Positions 42,420-51,986 are shown, numbered from the stretch's first letter. The stretch: 64,000 nt of DNA from Pseudomonas sp. LP_7_YM (GCF_004364435.1 NZ_SOCT01000011.1:62001-126000), one strand, 5' to 3'. The notes: generated by a model from the sequence alone, not told the origin. A program made the numbers and translations.

Positions 42420-43661
42420 ATGACTGATCCAAACGCACTTTCTGTCCAGCACACCCTGGACATTGCTCCCCCTCTGCTGCCCGTTAAAGTACTGCGCGAC
42501 GACGCGCAGGCGATCGCCGCTGCCTACGAACTTGCAGACCTTGTGCGGCCTGCGGCTGCGACGCGTGATCGCGAGCGACAGTTGCCATGGACCGAAATCG
42601 AACTGTTTACCCGCAGCGGCCTGGGCAGTATTTGCGTACCGCGTGCTTATGGCGGGCCGCAGGTATCATTTGCCACCGTAGCGAAGGTATTTGCCATTTT
42701 GTCAGCGGCAGACCCTGCAGTCGGGCAGATCCCGCAGAATCATTTCGGCATTCTCAATTCACTGGTCGGCAGCGCCAGCGAAGCGCAGAAGAAGGTGCTG
42801 TTCGCCAGCGTTCTACACGGCGCGCGCATCGGTAACGGCGGCCCTGAACGTGGCACAAAAAATACGCTTGAAGTGAAGACGCGCCTGACCGCCGACGGTG
42901 ATCAGTTTTTGCTCAATGGCCGTAAGTTCTACTCCACCGGGGCACTGTTCGCCCACTGGGTTGCCGTCAAGGCGATCAACGACGACGGTAAACAGGTGCT
43001 GGTCTTCGTGCCTCGCGGCACGCCGGGGCTGCACATCATCGACGACTGGTCCGGCTTCGGCCAGCGCACCACCGCCAGTGGCAGTGTGCTGCTGGAGAAC
43101 GTGCGGATCAGCGGCGAACTGGTCATCGAAAACTGGAGGCTTGCCCTGGCGCCCGGTATTCAGGGCGCGGTTTCGCAACTGATTCAAGCGGCCATCGATG
43201 CCGGGATTGCCCGTGAAGCCATCGACGAGACCGTCCGCTTTGTGCGTGAGCGCTCGCGTCCGTGGATCGACGCCAATGTCGAGCGCGCCAGCGACGATCT
43301 GTACGTCATTGCCGATATCGGAAAGCTCAAATTGGAGCTGCACGCAGCCGAAGCGTTGCTGGACAAAGCCGGTCGCGTGCTGGATGAAATCGCCGCCGCG
43401 CCCATCGACGCGCAATCCGCTGCGCGAGCGTCCATCGTAGTGGCCGAAGCCAAGGTGCTCACTACCGAAATTGCCCTGCAGGCCAGTGAAAAGCTGTTCG
43501 AGCTGTCTGGCAGCCGCGCGACGCTGGCCGAATTCAATCTCGATCGCCACTGGCGCAACGCCCGCGTCCACACCTTGCACGACCCGGTGCGCTGGAAAAT
43601 TCACGCCGTCGGTGCGTGGAATCTCAACGGCACCCTGCCTGCCCGCCATTCCTGGATCTGA
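42420..43661 (+). CDS. sfnB: SfnB-type acyl-CoA dehydrogenase family monooxygenase, copy 1
   Basis: 413 residues from the ATG at 42420 (GAGGAAG upstream). Flavin enzyme of the acyl-CoA dehydrogenase fold in the SfnB/DszC branch used for organosulfur compounds. N-terminal helical domain, then SAADPAVGQIPQNHFG, a central beta domain, IDDWSGFGQRTTASGSV, and the C-terminal RHWRNARVHTLHDPVRWK stretch typical of DszC/SfnB. It needs reduced flavin from a separate reductase. First of a run of sulfur genes; shares most landmark motifs with the next protein. The exact sulfur substrate cannot be read from sequence. Confidence 0.85.
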   Translation: MTDPNALSVQHTLDIAPPLLPVKVLRDDAQAIAAAYELADLVRPAAATRDRERQLPWTEIELFTRSGLGSICVPRAYGGPQVSFATVAKVFAILSAADPAVGQIPQNHFGILNSLVGSASEAQKKVLFASVLHGARIGNGGPERGTKNTLEVKTRLTADGDQFLLNGRKFYSTGALFAHWVAVKAINDDGKQVLVFVPRGTPGLHIIDDWSGFGQRTTASGSVLLENVRISGELVIENWRLALAPGIQGAVSQLIQAAIDAGIAREAIDETVRFVRERSRPWIDANVERASDDLYVIADIGKLKLELHAAEALLDKAGRVLDEIAAAPIDAQSAARASIVVAEAKVLTTEIALQASEKLFELSGSRATLAEFNLDRHWRNARVHTLHDPVRWKIHAVGAWNLNGTLPARHSWI

Positions 43662-43684
43662 ACCAGACAACTGGAAACATACCT

Positions 43685-44911
43685 ATGAGCCTTCAATCCT
43701 TGCCGCGTGACACGCAGGCGGCTGTCGCGATCATCAAAGATGACACCCAGGCGCTGCAAATTGCCCACGCCCAGGCCGAAATCTTCAAAGAGCAGAGCGC
43801 CATTCGTGATCGCGAACGTCGTATGCCGCATCTTGAGCTGGAGCAATTTTCCCGATCGGGGCTGTGGGGTATCAGCGTGCCGAAAGCCTTTGGCGGCGCG
43901 GGGGTTTCCAGCGTCACCCTGGCCGAAGTCATCCGCCTCATCTCGGCGGCCGATGGCTCGCTGGGGCAGATTCCACAGAACCACTTCTACGCCCTCGAAG
44001 TGCTGCGCGTGAACGGCAGCCCCGAGCAGCAGAAGCGTCTGTACGCCGAGGTACTTGCGGGCCAGCGCTTTGGCAATGCGCTGGCTGAGCTTGGGACCAA
44101 GACCGCCCACGACCGCACTACGCGCCTGAGCCCGGACCTTAATAGTGAGGGCAAGGGCTGGCGCATCAACGGTCGCAAATTCTACGCCACGGGTGCGCTA
44201 TACGCGCAGCGCATCCCAACGTCGGTGATCGATGACGTTGGCATTCAACGACTGGCGTTCGTCCCGGCTGATGCGGCGGGCCTTAACGTGATCGATGACT
44301 GGAGCGGCTTCGGCCAACGCACCACCGGTAGTGGCTCGGTGGTGTTCGACAACGTGTTTGTCAGCGTTGAGGATGTGGTGCCGTTTCAGACGGCGTTCGA
44401 GCGCCCGACGACCGTCGGCCCGTTGGCGCAGATTCTTCATGCGGCTATCGACACCGGCATCGCCCGCGCGGCTTATGAAGACGCCCTGCATTTCGTGCGC
44501 ACTCGCACCCGTCCCTGGATCGATTCGGGCATCGAAAAGGCCGTGGATGACCCTTTGACCCTGCACAGTTTCGGCAAGCTAGGCATCCGCCTTCATGCCG
44601 CCGAAGCCTTGCTCGAACGCGCCGGCGACTATCTGGACCGGGCGCAGGCCCAGAGCACTGCCGAGAACGTGGCACAAGCCTCAATTGCCGTAGCCGAAGC
44701 CCGCGCCATCAGCACCGAGATTTCGCTGGCGGCCAGCAGCACGCTGTTCGAACTGGCAGGCTCGCAGGCGACCCTGGCCGAACACGGGCTGGATCGTCAT
44801 TGGCGCAACGCGCGGGTCCACACCCTTCATGACCCTGTCCGCTGGAAGCACCACGCCATCGGCAATTTCTACCTCAACGAGGTCAATCCTCCACGTCGAG
44901 GGACGATCTGA
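43685..44911 (+). CDS. sfnB: SfnB-type acyl-CoA dehydrogenase family monooxygenase, copy 2
   Basis: 408 residues from the ATG at 43685. Same architecture as copy 1: SAADGSLGQIPQNHFY, IDDWSGFGQRTTGSGSV, RTRPWIDSGIEKAVDD, LHAAEALLERAGDYLD and LDRHWRNARVHTLHDPVRWK. The two are paralogues from an old tandem duplication. It lies 23 bp after copy 1 and its last base is the first base of the flavin monooxygenase start (TGATG), so all are cotranscribed. FMNH2-dependent oxidation of an organosulfur compound is expected. Confidence 0.85.
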   Translation: MSLQSLPRDTQAAVAIIKDDTQALQIAHAQAEIFKEQSAIRDRERRMPHLELEQFSRSGLWGISVPKAFGGAGVSSVTLAEVIRLISAADGSLGQIPQNHFYALEVLRVNGSPEQQKRLYAEVLAGQRFGNALAELGTKTAHDRTTRLSPDLNSEGKGWRINGRKFYATGALYAQRIPTSVIDDVGIQRLAFVPADAAGLNVIDDWSGFGQRTTGSGSVVFDNVFVSVEDVVPFQTAFERPTTVGPLAQILHAAIDTGIARAAYEDALHFVRTRTRPWIDSGIEKAVDDPLTLHSFGKLGIRLHAAEALLERAGDYLDRAQAQSTAENVAQASIAVAEARAISTEISLAASSTLFELAGSQATLAEHGLDRHWRNARVHTLHDPVRWKHHAIGNFYLNEVNPPRRGTI

Positions 44912-46275
44912 TGAGCAAGAAAAAAATCCTGCTCAATGCGTTCAACATGAACTGCATCGGGCACATCAACCACGGTTTCTGGACCCACCCCCGCGACACC
45001 TCGACCCAATACAAGACCCTCGAGTACTGGACCCGGCTGGCTCAGTTGCTGGAGCGCGGGCTGTTCGACGGACTGTTCATTGCCGATATCGTCGGGGTCT
45101 ACGACGTCTATCAGAAATCGGTTGATGTGACGTTGAAGGAGTCGATTCAGTTGCCGGTCAACGACCCGCTGCTGCTGGTCTCAGCCATGGCCGCGGTGAC
45201 GAAAAACCTCGGTTTCGGCCTGACCGCCAATCTCACCTATGAAGCGCCCTATCTGTTCGCCCGCCGCATGTCGACGCTCGATCACCTGACGCGCGGGCGC
45301 GTGGGCTGGAACATTGTCACCGGTTATCTGGACAGCGCCGCCAAAGCCATGGGCCTCACGGAGCAGATCGAGCATGACCGTCGTTACGACCAGGCCGACG
45401 AATACCTGGAGGTGCTGTACAAGCTCTGGGAAGGCAGCTGGGAAGACGACGCGGTGATCGAGGATCGCCAGGCGCGCATCTACGCCCAACCGGAAAAAGT
45501 GCACCGCGTGCGCCACCACGGCGAGTTCTATCAGGTGGAGGGTTATCACCTGTGCGAGCCATCGCCGCAGCGCACCCCGGTGCTGTTTCAGGCGGGCAGT
45601 TCCGAACGCGGTTTGCAGTTTGCTGGCAGCAATGCCGAATGCGTGTTCATCAGCGCGCAGAACAAACCCGCGACCCGCGAGCAAGTGGACAAGGTACGCG
45701 CCAGCGCCGTGGCGGCCGGTCGTAACGCGGACGATATCAAAGTGTTCATGGGCCTCAACGTCATCGTCGGAGCGACTGAAGAAGCGGCGCACGCCAAGCA
45801 CGCGGAGTATCTGAAGTACGCCAGCGCCGAGGCCGGGCTTGCGCACTTTGCCGCCTCGACAGGCATCGACTTCGCCGACTACGAACTGGACGAGCCCATC
45901 CAGCACGTCAAAGGCAACGCCATTCAATCAGCGACGAAAATCCTCAAGAGCAACGACTGGACCCGGCAGAAACTGCTGGACCAGCACGCGCTGGGCGGTC
46001 GCTACATCACCGTGATCGGCTCGCCCGAGCAGGTGGCAGACGAGCTGGAATCGTGGATCGCTGAAACCGGTCTGGACGGCTTTAACCTGACCCGCATCGT
46101 CACGCCCGAGAGCTATGAAGACTTCATCGATCTGGTGATTCCGCAATTGCAACGGCGCGGTTCGTACAAGACCGCTTACGAGCGCGGGACCTTGCGCGAA
46201 AAGCTGTTCGCCGGGGGTGATGCGCAGTTGCCGCAGCGGCATGTCGGGGCGAGCTACCGAGTATCAAACCAATGA
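44911..46275 (+). CDS. NtaA/SnaA/DszA-family FMN monooxygenase
   Basis: 454 residues, bacterial luciferase-like TIM barrel (LLM class). Family landmarks: NAFNMNCIGHINHGFWTHPRD, FDGLFIADIVGVYDVY, RRMSTLDHLTRGRVGWNIVTGYLDSAAKAMG, and PVLFQAGSSERGLQFAGSNAE. These belong to the branch with DszA, DmoA (dimethylsulfide monooxygenase), NtaA and SnaA. Uses FMNH2 from a reductase not seen nearby. Coupled by a one-base overlap to sfnB copy 2 and followed by metQNI, so cleavage of a C-S bond for sulfur supply is the likely role. Confidence 0.88.
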   Translation: MSKKKILLNAFNMNCIGHINHGFWTHPRDTSTQYKTLEYWTRLAQLLERGLFDGLFIADIVGVYDVYQKSVDVTLKESIQLPVNDPLLLVSAMAAVTKNLGFGLTANLTYEAPYLFARRMSTLDHLTRGRVGWNIVTGYLDSAAKAMGLTEQIEHDRRYDQADEYLEVLYKLWEGSWEDDAVIEDRQARIYAQPEKVHRVRHHGEFYQVEGYHLCEPSPQRTPVLFQAGSSERGLQFAGSNAECVFISAQNKPATREQVDKVRASAVAAGRNADDIKVFMGLNVIVGATEEAAHAKHAEYLKYASAEAGLAHFAASTGIDFADYELDEPIQHVKGNAIQSATKILKSNDWTRQKLLDQHALGGRYITVIGSPEQVADELESWIAETGLDGFNLTRIVTPESYEDFIDLVIPQLQRRGSYKTAYERGTLREKLFAGGDAQLPQRHVGASYRVSNQ

Positions 46276-46298
46276 TTCAGATCGCTTGACTTGACGTC

Positions 46299-46318
46299 TT
46301 CGTGAGCTTGCTCACGAA
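46299..46318. repeat. REP palindrome
   Basis: TTCGTGAGC-TT-GCTCACGAA, perfect 9-bp arms, lies 24 bp after the monooxygenase stop and before metQ. Same core as 3401 and 49038. May attenuate transcription between the two halves of the operon. Confidence 0.7.
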
Positions 46319-46377
46319 AGCGGTCTTGCAAGTGCCTGAAAAACTAAAAATCTGAACACTGACTCGGACACCACACC

Positions 46378-47172
46378 ATGCGCAAAACCCTTCTGACCCT
46401 GGCCCTTTCCTTTGGCCTGTTCACCGGCATCAGCCAGGCGGCGGATCAGCCACTCAAGGTGGGCACCACCGCCGCTTTCGCCATTCCTCTGGAAACCGCC
46501 GTGGCTGAAGCCGACAAGCAAGGCCTGAAGGTCGAGCTGGTGGAGTTCACCGACTGGATCGCGCCAAACGTCAGCCTCAACGCGGGCGACATCGATGTGA
46601 ACTACTTTCAGCACATCCCGTTCCTGGAAAACGCCAAGGCCGCGTCGGGCTTCGACCTGGTGCCTTACGCGCCGGGCATCATCAACAACGTTGGCCTGTA
46701 TTCCAAAAAGTACAAAAGCTTCGATGAGCTGCCCGTGGGCGCCACCGTGGCCATTGCCAACGACCCGATCAACAGCGGACGCGGCCTGCAATTACTGGCC
46801 AAGGCTGGCCTGATCACACTCAAGTCGGGTGTCGGTTACAAGGCCACCGAAGACGACATCACCGCCAATCCGAAGAAGATCAAGCTGATTCAGGTCGAGG
46901 CGGTGCAACTGGTCCGCGCCTATGACGACGCCGATCTGGTGCAGGGCTATCCGGCCTACATTCGCCTGGCGAAAACCTTCGATGCCGGCTCGGCGATCCT
47001 GTTCGACGGCCTGGACCACCCGGAATACGTCATTCAGTTCGTGATCAAACCGGACCACAAGGACGACCCGCGCCTGGCCAAATTCATCGACATCTACCAA
47101 CACTCCCCTGTGGTGCGCGCTTCACTGGATAAAGTGAATGGCTCGCTATATCAGGTTGGCTGGAAGAACTGA
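46378..47172 (+). CDS. metQ: MetQ/NlpA-type ABC transporter substrate-binding protein
   Basis: 264 residues. Signal peptide MRKTLLTLALSFGLFTGISQAADQ; no lipobox, so likely soluble periplasmic. LVPYAPGIINNVGLYSKKYKSFDELPVGATVAIANDPINSGRGLQLL is a NlpA-family signature. The family carries methionine and its analogues. Linked to sulfur oxidation enzymes, so the substrate may be methionine sulfoxide or another organosulfur acid rather than methionine. First gene of metQNI. Confidence 0.88.
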   Translation: MRKTLLTLALSFGLFTGISQAADQPLKVGTTAAFAIPLETAVAEADKQGLKVELVEFTDWIAPNVSLNAGDIDVNYFQHIPFLENAKAASGFDLVPYAPGIINNVGLYSKKYKSFDELPVGATVAIANDPINSGRGLQLLAKAGLITLKSGVGYKATEDDITANPKKIKLIQVEAVQLVRAYDDADLVQGYPAYIRLAKTFDAGSAILFDGLDHPEYVIQFVIKPDHKDDPRLAKFIDIYQHSPVVRASLDKVNGSLYQVGWKN

Positions 47173-47174
47173 AC

Positions 47175-48302
47175 ATGAATGCAACCGTGCAACGCTCCCT
47201 ATCACTGGAAGAGCCCGCTGCGCATTGCGCCGCACAGGCGCGCTTGCACCCGCAGAAGGCCGACGCCCATGTGCGTTTCAGCCAGCTGGGCAAGGTTTAT
47301 CAAGGCCAGCAAGGACCGGTAGCGGCTCTGCAAGGCATCGATCTGGATATCCAGCGCGGCGAGATATTCGGCATCATTGGTCGCAGCGGCGCGGGTAAAT
47401 CGTCGCTGATCCGCACCATCAATCGCCTGGAGCAACCCAGCAGTGGGCGGGTGTTGATCGATCAGGTCGACATTGCTGCCTTTAACGAAGACAAGCTGGT
47501 GGAGCTGCGCCGAAACATCGGCATGATCTTCCAGCACTTCAACCTGATGTCGGCCAAAACCGTGTGGAAGAACGTCGAGCTGCCGCTCAAGGTGGCTGGC
47601 GTTCCCAAGGAGCAGCGCCAGCGCAAGGTTGCCGAACTGCTGGAGCTGGTCGGCTTGCAGGACAAACACAAGGCCTACCCGGCGCAGTTGTCGGGTGGGC
47701 AGAAACAGCGCGTCGGTATTGCCCGAGCGCTGGTACATGATCCGCAGATTCTCCTGTGTGATGAAGCCACCTCGGCGCTGGATCCGGAAACCACGCAATC
47801 GATTCTGGGCCTGCTGCGCGAGATCAATCAGCGTCTGGGGCTGACGATCATTCTTATCACCCACGAAATGGCGGTGATCCGGGAAATCTGTGATCGGGTG
47901 GTGATACTGGAAGGCGGACAGGTCGTCGAGCAAGGCCCGGTATGGCAGGTGTTCGGCGATCCGCAACATGAGGTCAGCAAGACGCTGCTGGCGCCGTTGC
48001 AACACGCGTTGCCGCAAGACCTGCAGGCTCGCTTACACGCGCAGCCTTCGGGCAACAACGCCAGCGTCGTGCTCGATCTGCAATTCACCGGCAGCGACGG
48101 CAACGAGCCGGATCTGTCAGCGCTGTTCAGTGCGTTTGGCGGGCGCGTCAGCCTGCTGCACGGCGGTGTGGAGCGCATTCAGGGACGAGCGCTGGGGCAT
48201 TTGCTTCTGGCCGTTAGCCACTCGCCGTTGTCGCCCGAAGAGCTGCTCCTGCGCGCTCGCAAACAAGCGCAACATGCAAAGGTACTGGGTTATGTGGCTT
48301 GA
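47175..48302 (+). CDS. metN: MetN-type ABC transporter ATPase with NIL domain
   Basis: 375 residues. Walker A GRSGAGKSS, Q-loop region GMIFQHFNLM, signature LSGGQKQRVGIARAL, Walker B ILLCDEATSALDPE and switch histidine in LITHEM. The C-terminal NIL ligand-sensing domain (about 290-375) is present, so uptake may be shut off by internal methionine. The start has an N-terminal extension of about 35 residues relative to most MetN. Gap of 2 bp to metQ and 11-bp overlap with metI. Confidence 0.9.
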   Translation: MNATVQRSLSLEEPAAHCAAQARLHPQKADAHVRFSQLGKVYQGQQGPVAALQGIDLDIQRGEIFGIIGRSGAGKSSLIRTINRLEQPSSGRVLIDQVDIAAFNEDKLVELRRNIGMIFQHFNLMSAKTVWKNVELPLKVAGVPKEQRQRKVAELLELVGLQDKHKAYPAQLSGGQKQRVGIARALVHDPQILLCDEATSALDPETTQSILGLLREINQRLGLTIILITHEMAVIREICDRVVILEGGQVVEQGPVWQVFGDPQHEVSKTLLAPLQHALPQDLQARLHAQPSGNNASVVLDLQFTGSDGNEPDLSALFSAFGGRVSLLHGGVERIQGRALGHLLLAVSHSPLSPEELLLRARKQAQHAKVLGYVA

Positions 48303-48936
48303 TCGTTTATGGCAAGGCGTTATCGATACGTTTCTGATGGTCGGCGTGTCATCGCTGATCGCGCTGGTTCTGGGCATTCCGCTGGCGGTGATTCTGGTCA
48401 CCAGCAGCAAGGGCGGAATCTTCGAAGCGCCGAATATCAATCGGGTGCTGGGGGCGTTCGTGAACATCTTTCGCTCGGTGCCGTTTCTGATCCTGATGGT
48501 CGCGCTGATCCCCTTCACCCGGTTGATCGTCGGCACCACCTACGGCGTCTGGGCGGCAGTCGTGCCGCTGACTATCGCAGCTACACCCTTCTTCGCGCGC
48601 ATCGCCGAAGTCAGCCTGCGTGAAGTCGATCACGGCTTGATCGAAGCCGCGCAGGCAATGGGGTGCCGGCGCTGGCACATCGTCTGGCACGTGCTGTTGC
48701 CTGAAGCACTGCCGGGTATCGTTGGCGGTTTCACCATCACGTTGGTGACCATGATCAACTCGTCTGCAATGGCCGGTGCCATCGGCGCGGGTGGCTTGGG
48801 TGACATCGCTTATCGCTATGGGTATCAGCGCTTTGATACGCAGGTGATGCTGACGGTGATCGTGTTGTTGGTGGTGCTGGTGGCAGCGATTCAGCTGGGC
48901 GGGGATCGGCTGGCGCTTCGGTTGAACAAGCGATGA
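48292..48936 (+). CDS. metI: MetI-type ABC transporter permease
   Basis: 214 residues from the ATG at 48292; the long upstream frame is a shadow of metN. Five transmembrane segments. The ATPase-contact loop is LIEAAQAMGCRRWHIVWHVLLPEALPGIV. NIFRSVPFLILMVALIPFTRLIVGTTYG is characteristic of MetI. Last gene of the block that begins with sfnB. Confidence 0.93.
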   Translation: MWLDRLWQGVIDTFLMVGVSSLIALVLGIPLAVILVTSSKGGIFEAPNINRVLGAFVNIFRSVPFLILMVALIPFTRLIVGTTYGVWAAVVPLTIAATPFFARIAEVSLREVDHGLIEAAQAMGCRRWHIVWHVLLPEALPGIVGGFTITLVTMINSSAMAGAIGAGGLGDIAYRYGYQRFDTQVMLTVIVLLVVLVAAIQLGGDRLALRLNKR

Positions 48937-48971
48937 AGAAGATCGATAGCTGAGCTGCTCGCACACTACCA

Positions 48972-49051
48972 CTGGCTCACCTGTGAGGAGCGCCTGCTCA
49001 TGAGGCCCGAAGCATCAGATGGCTGTGCGAACGCTTCGTGAGCAAGCTCAC
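48972..49051. repeat. REP pair
   Basis: GTGAGC-AA-GCTCAC at 49038-49051 followed by TCCCACCG, with an inverted, more diverged partner around 48977-49000 (CACCTGTGAGGAGCGCCTGCTCATGAGG). Lies between metI and the methyltransferase start. Confidence 0.55.
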
Positions 49052-49134
49052 TCCCACCGTTTTTCATCGTGGCCCCGACCGTGATCCCGCGCCGGAGTAT
49101 ATTGGCGGCTTCTTCCGCTCAGACTCCTTCGCGC

Positions 49135-49761
49135 ATGAAACTCGATCCGCAGGTCCTCGCTCAGATAACCGCCATGACGCTGGGCAACTATAACGACGTG
49201 GCCGAGAGCTTTCGCGAAGGCACTCGGGATCACGATGTCAGCCAGAACATCGACGCGCTGTTGCGTAATGTTCAAAGCACGACACCCTTTCAAATTCTCG
49301 ATTTCGGCTGTGGGCCAGGGCGAGATTTGCGCACGTTCACGGCTTTGGGGCATATCGCCGTCGGGCTGGACGGTTCGCAACGCTTCGCCGAGATGGCCCG
49401 CGCCGACAGCGGGTGTGAGGTGCTGCAGCAGAATTTTCTGGAGCTCGACCTACCCTCCGAACGCTTCGACGGCATCTTTGCCAATGCCTCACTGTTTCAC
49501 GTTCCTGGACAGGAGCTGCCACGGGTGCTGCGGGAGTTGTGCGCAGCGTTGAAACCCGGCGGCGTGTTGCTCAGTTCCAATCCGCGCGGCAACAACCAGG
49601 AAGGCTGGAAAGGCGAGCGTTATGGTGCGTTTCATGATCTGGAGTCATGGCGTGCGCTGCTGAGCGCTGCAGGGTTTGTCGAAGTCGAGCATTACTACCG
49701 GCCAGAAGGCTTGCCCAGGGAGCAGCAACCCTGGCTGGCGAGCGTCTGGCGCAGAGCCTGA
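49135..49761 (+). CDS. Class I SAM-dependent methyltransferase
   Basis: 208 residues from the ATG at 49135; earlier in-frame starts lie upstream of the family match. Motif I ILDFGCGPGRDL (about 52-63), then VGLDGSQRFAEMAR, FDGIFANASLFHV and a C-terminal GF.EVEHYYRPEG segment. The substrate cannot be deduced; similar proteins are named thioether or tellurite-type methyltransferases without proof. The last 67 bp are shared, on the other strand, with the convergent glycosyl hydrolase gene. Confidence 0.82.
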   Translation: MKLDPQVLAQITAMTLGNYNDVAESFREGTRDHDVSQNIDALLRNVQSTTPFQILDFGCGPGRDLRTFTALGHIAVGLDGSQRFAEMARADSGCEVLQQNFLELDLPSERFDGIFANASLFHVPGQELPRVLRELCAALKPGGVLLSSNPRGNNQEGWKGERYGAFHDLESWRALLSAAGFVEVEHYYRPEGLPREQQPWLASVWRRA

Positions 49762-51986
49762 TAGGTCACCACCGTTGCATCGGGCCCAATCGCCGTCACA
49801 CTGTGCGGCCCGAATGCCTGGCCGCCAACGTCCCTGGCTTGGCTATCAAAATTCGCCACCAGCCGTGTGCCATCGGCGAACGTGGTTTGTTGAACTCGCT
49901 TGTCGTGAGTCAACCACTGGAATCCGGTCAATGCTTGCGTCCCAAGACGCTCATGCAAAGGGCGGAAAAAAGCGTCCTGGCGCTGTATCGCCTTCAACCG
50001 TTTGCTCAGCGTGTCACGACTCAAGTGGTAAAGAGGCGGCACGTTGTAGAGCAGTTGCGTCAGTTCGTTCTCAACCTGGACGTTGCTGAGCTTGAGGCTG
50101 TCGAACAGCCAATGGTGGGTGGTGATGACCGAGCCGTGGAACACCGTCTGATAGAGCGGCACACGGGTCGTCGGATCGAAGTGCACGCGGCGATAAGGCT
50201 CCTTGATCGGCACCGGCTTAAAGAAAACGGCAGGCTGTTCGGGGGGATACCAACTGCCCAGATACCAGGGTGAGGTCCTGTTGCGGGCCAGGTCAGGGTC
50301 ACCCCAGCCAATCACCGGCGTTTGCATTCCATGAGCAAAGAGGATGCCCTGGGACGTGCTCGCGTTGCCGTCCTCGGAGCCGACAGTCAGCCCCTGTGAC
50401 CCGGCGATCCACCGCGCCCCATCGACGTTGGCTTCTGCGTTCTGCGCTTGAGTCAGTGTCGCACCGGGACGGTAACTGTCGAACACCATCCCTGTGGCGT
50501 AGGCATCGAGAAACCAGCTGTTGAACCCGGCCACCTCACGGATGGCTTGCACGCGTGCCTCAAGCAAAGGCCGGACACAGCGCGGATCGGTGTATCGCCC
50601 GGATTGCTGAAAGCCGCTCCTGGGCCTGCCGTCCTTAAGGACGATCCCGCAGTCGCGGTGCGCATCGCTGCCCAGATGGGCGGTGGTCCAGTCTGGATTC
50701 TCGTTGTCGGAAAGCGCCGTCTCATATGAGTCGTAGGGCGCAATCAAATAGCCCGCCTGCACGGCCGCTCGAACCGCTTCGGGATGCCACAGGCCGCCCT
50801 CCCACCCTTCGCCGAGGCCTAGCCATAAGTGCGTAAGACCGGCAGCACGCATCGCATCGATGTTCTTCGCGGACAGCATGCCGCCCCACGTGGAAGGGTC
50901 ATCCGTGAGGGCTGCGCCAAAAAGCTGGGCAACTTGCGCTCGCAGCTCGCCATAGCTCCCCGCCAGGCGCCGCATGTTCGGCCTCGCGTCAGACTGCCAT
51001 TGGTCTCGGGCCACTGAGTTGAATGCTTGGTTCAAACCGCGCAGCACCAGGTTTTGCTCCCAATGCTGCACCGGTGCGCTTTGGCGGTGAAGAATCGCGC
51101 TCGCCTCGGCATCCATAAGCCTGCGCAGCCGACCGGCCAGCGGTGCCGACGACGCAAGCGCCTCGACCAGCCTGGGCCAGGACCTCACATCGTCCGGGCC
51201 CAGCAAATCATTGCCCCATAGATAGACATGCGCAGCGCCTAGCAACTTGTAGGCCTCGGGGGTTACGGCGAGCTTTTCCTCGAGGGTCTGGTATGCCCCA
51301 GTGTCGATCAGCCATTGCCTATAATGACGCGCACCGGCCAGTGGGTCCGGGTCTCCCAAGTGCAGGCGAAAAGTCATGGGCGCTTGAGGATCAAGCGAGG
51401 TGAATTCATGCCGGGCGGAAATCGCCAGGGCATTGCCCTTGGCCTTGAGCCTTAGCCGATTGTTGAACGGTTGGGTCAGTACCCAGGTGAGACTGAACGC
51501 TCCGTGGTCCATGCCCCACAGCGGCAGGCTGAGATCCTGCGTGGTATTGAGTTCACCCTGCTCGACCAGAAACCGCTGCCACACGCCATTACCCCGGGGC
51601 ACGTAATGCCCTTCGGCAAGCGGCCATATCAGCGCCTCGCCCATCGCATCAGCGGGCTGATTCAGAAATTCCAGAACGCCCGCCTCGCGGGCCTTGATGG
51701 TCAGCAGCAACTCATGCTGATCGAGACGCGCTTCGAGCGACCAGGAGCCCCCACTCCACTGCCACGTGAGTCGATCTGCTGTTCGCTCAAGGTGGCTGAC
51801 AGGGTGCGCAGCAACACCCGTGGAGACCTCTACCCGCATTTGCCCGGCAGGCTGAACCTGAATCGCTAACGTCGACGGATCCAGACCAACCCGCCAGAGC
51901 GCGTTGTCCAGCGTCTCACCGGCCAATGCATTCGCGCATACGACAGCGCAGAACCCGCAAACGGCGCGTAACAGAAACCCCACCAT
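49695..51986 (-). CDS. GH101/GH129-related glycosyl hydrolase, exported
   Basis: 763 residues. Hydrophobic N-terminus MVGFLLRAVCGFCAVVCANALAGE acts as a signal peptide. The middle (about 370-560) is a TIM barrel with GLTHLWLGLGEGWEGGLWHPEAV, the probable nucleophile aspartate in NSWFLDAYATGMVFDSYRPG and an acidic pair in VGSEDGNAS. This matches the uncharacterised hydrolases related to GH101/GH129 alpha-N-acetylgalactosaminidases. The end is a beta domain. The ribosome site AGGGGGTG precedes the ATG. The frame runs 67 bp into the facing methyltransferase gene. Substrate not known; a surface or host glycan is possible. Confidence 0.75.
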   Translation of the reverse strand: MVGFLLRAVCGFCAVVCANALAGETLDNALWRVGLDPSTLAIQVQPAGQMRVEVSTGVAAHPVSHLERTADRLTWQWSGGSWSLEARLDQHELLLTIKAREAGVLEFLNQPADAMGEALIWPLAEGHYVPRGNGVWQRFLVEQGELNTTQDLSLPLWGMDHGAFSLTWVLTQPFNNRLRLKAKGNALAISARHEFTSLDPQAPMTFRLHLGDPDPLAGARHYRQWLIDTGAYQTLEEKLAVTPEAYKLLGAAHVYLWGNDLLGPDDVRSWPRLVEALASSAPLAGRLRRLMDAEASAILHRQSAPVQHWEQNLVLRGLNQAFNSVARDQWQSDARPNMRRLAGSYGELRAQVAQLFGAALTDDPSTWGGMLSAKNIDAMRAAGLTHLWLGLGEGWEGGLWHPEAVRAAVQAGYLIAPYDSYETALSDNENPDWTTAHLGSDAHRDCGIVLKDGRPRSGFQQSGRYTDPRCVRPLLEARVQAIREVAGFNSWFLDAYATGMVFDSYRPGATLTQAQNAEANVDGARWIAGSQGLTVGSEDGNASTSQGILFAHGMQTPVIGWGDPDLARNRTSPWYLGSWYPPEQPAVFFKPVPIKEPYRRVHFDPTTRVPLYQTVFHGSVITTHHWLFDSLKLSNVQVENELTQLLYNVPPLYHLSRDTLSKRLKAIQRQDAFFRPLHERLGTQALTGFQWLTHDKRVQQTTFADGTRLVANFDSQARDVGGQAFGPHSVTAIGPDATVVTYQALRQTLASQGCCSLGKPSGR

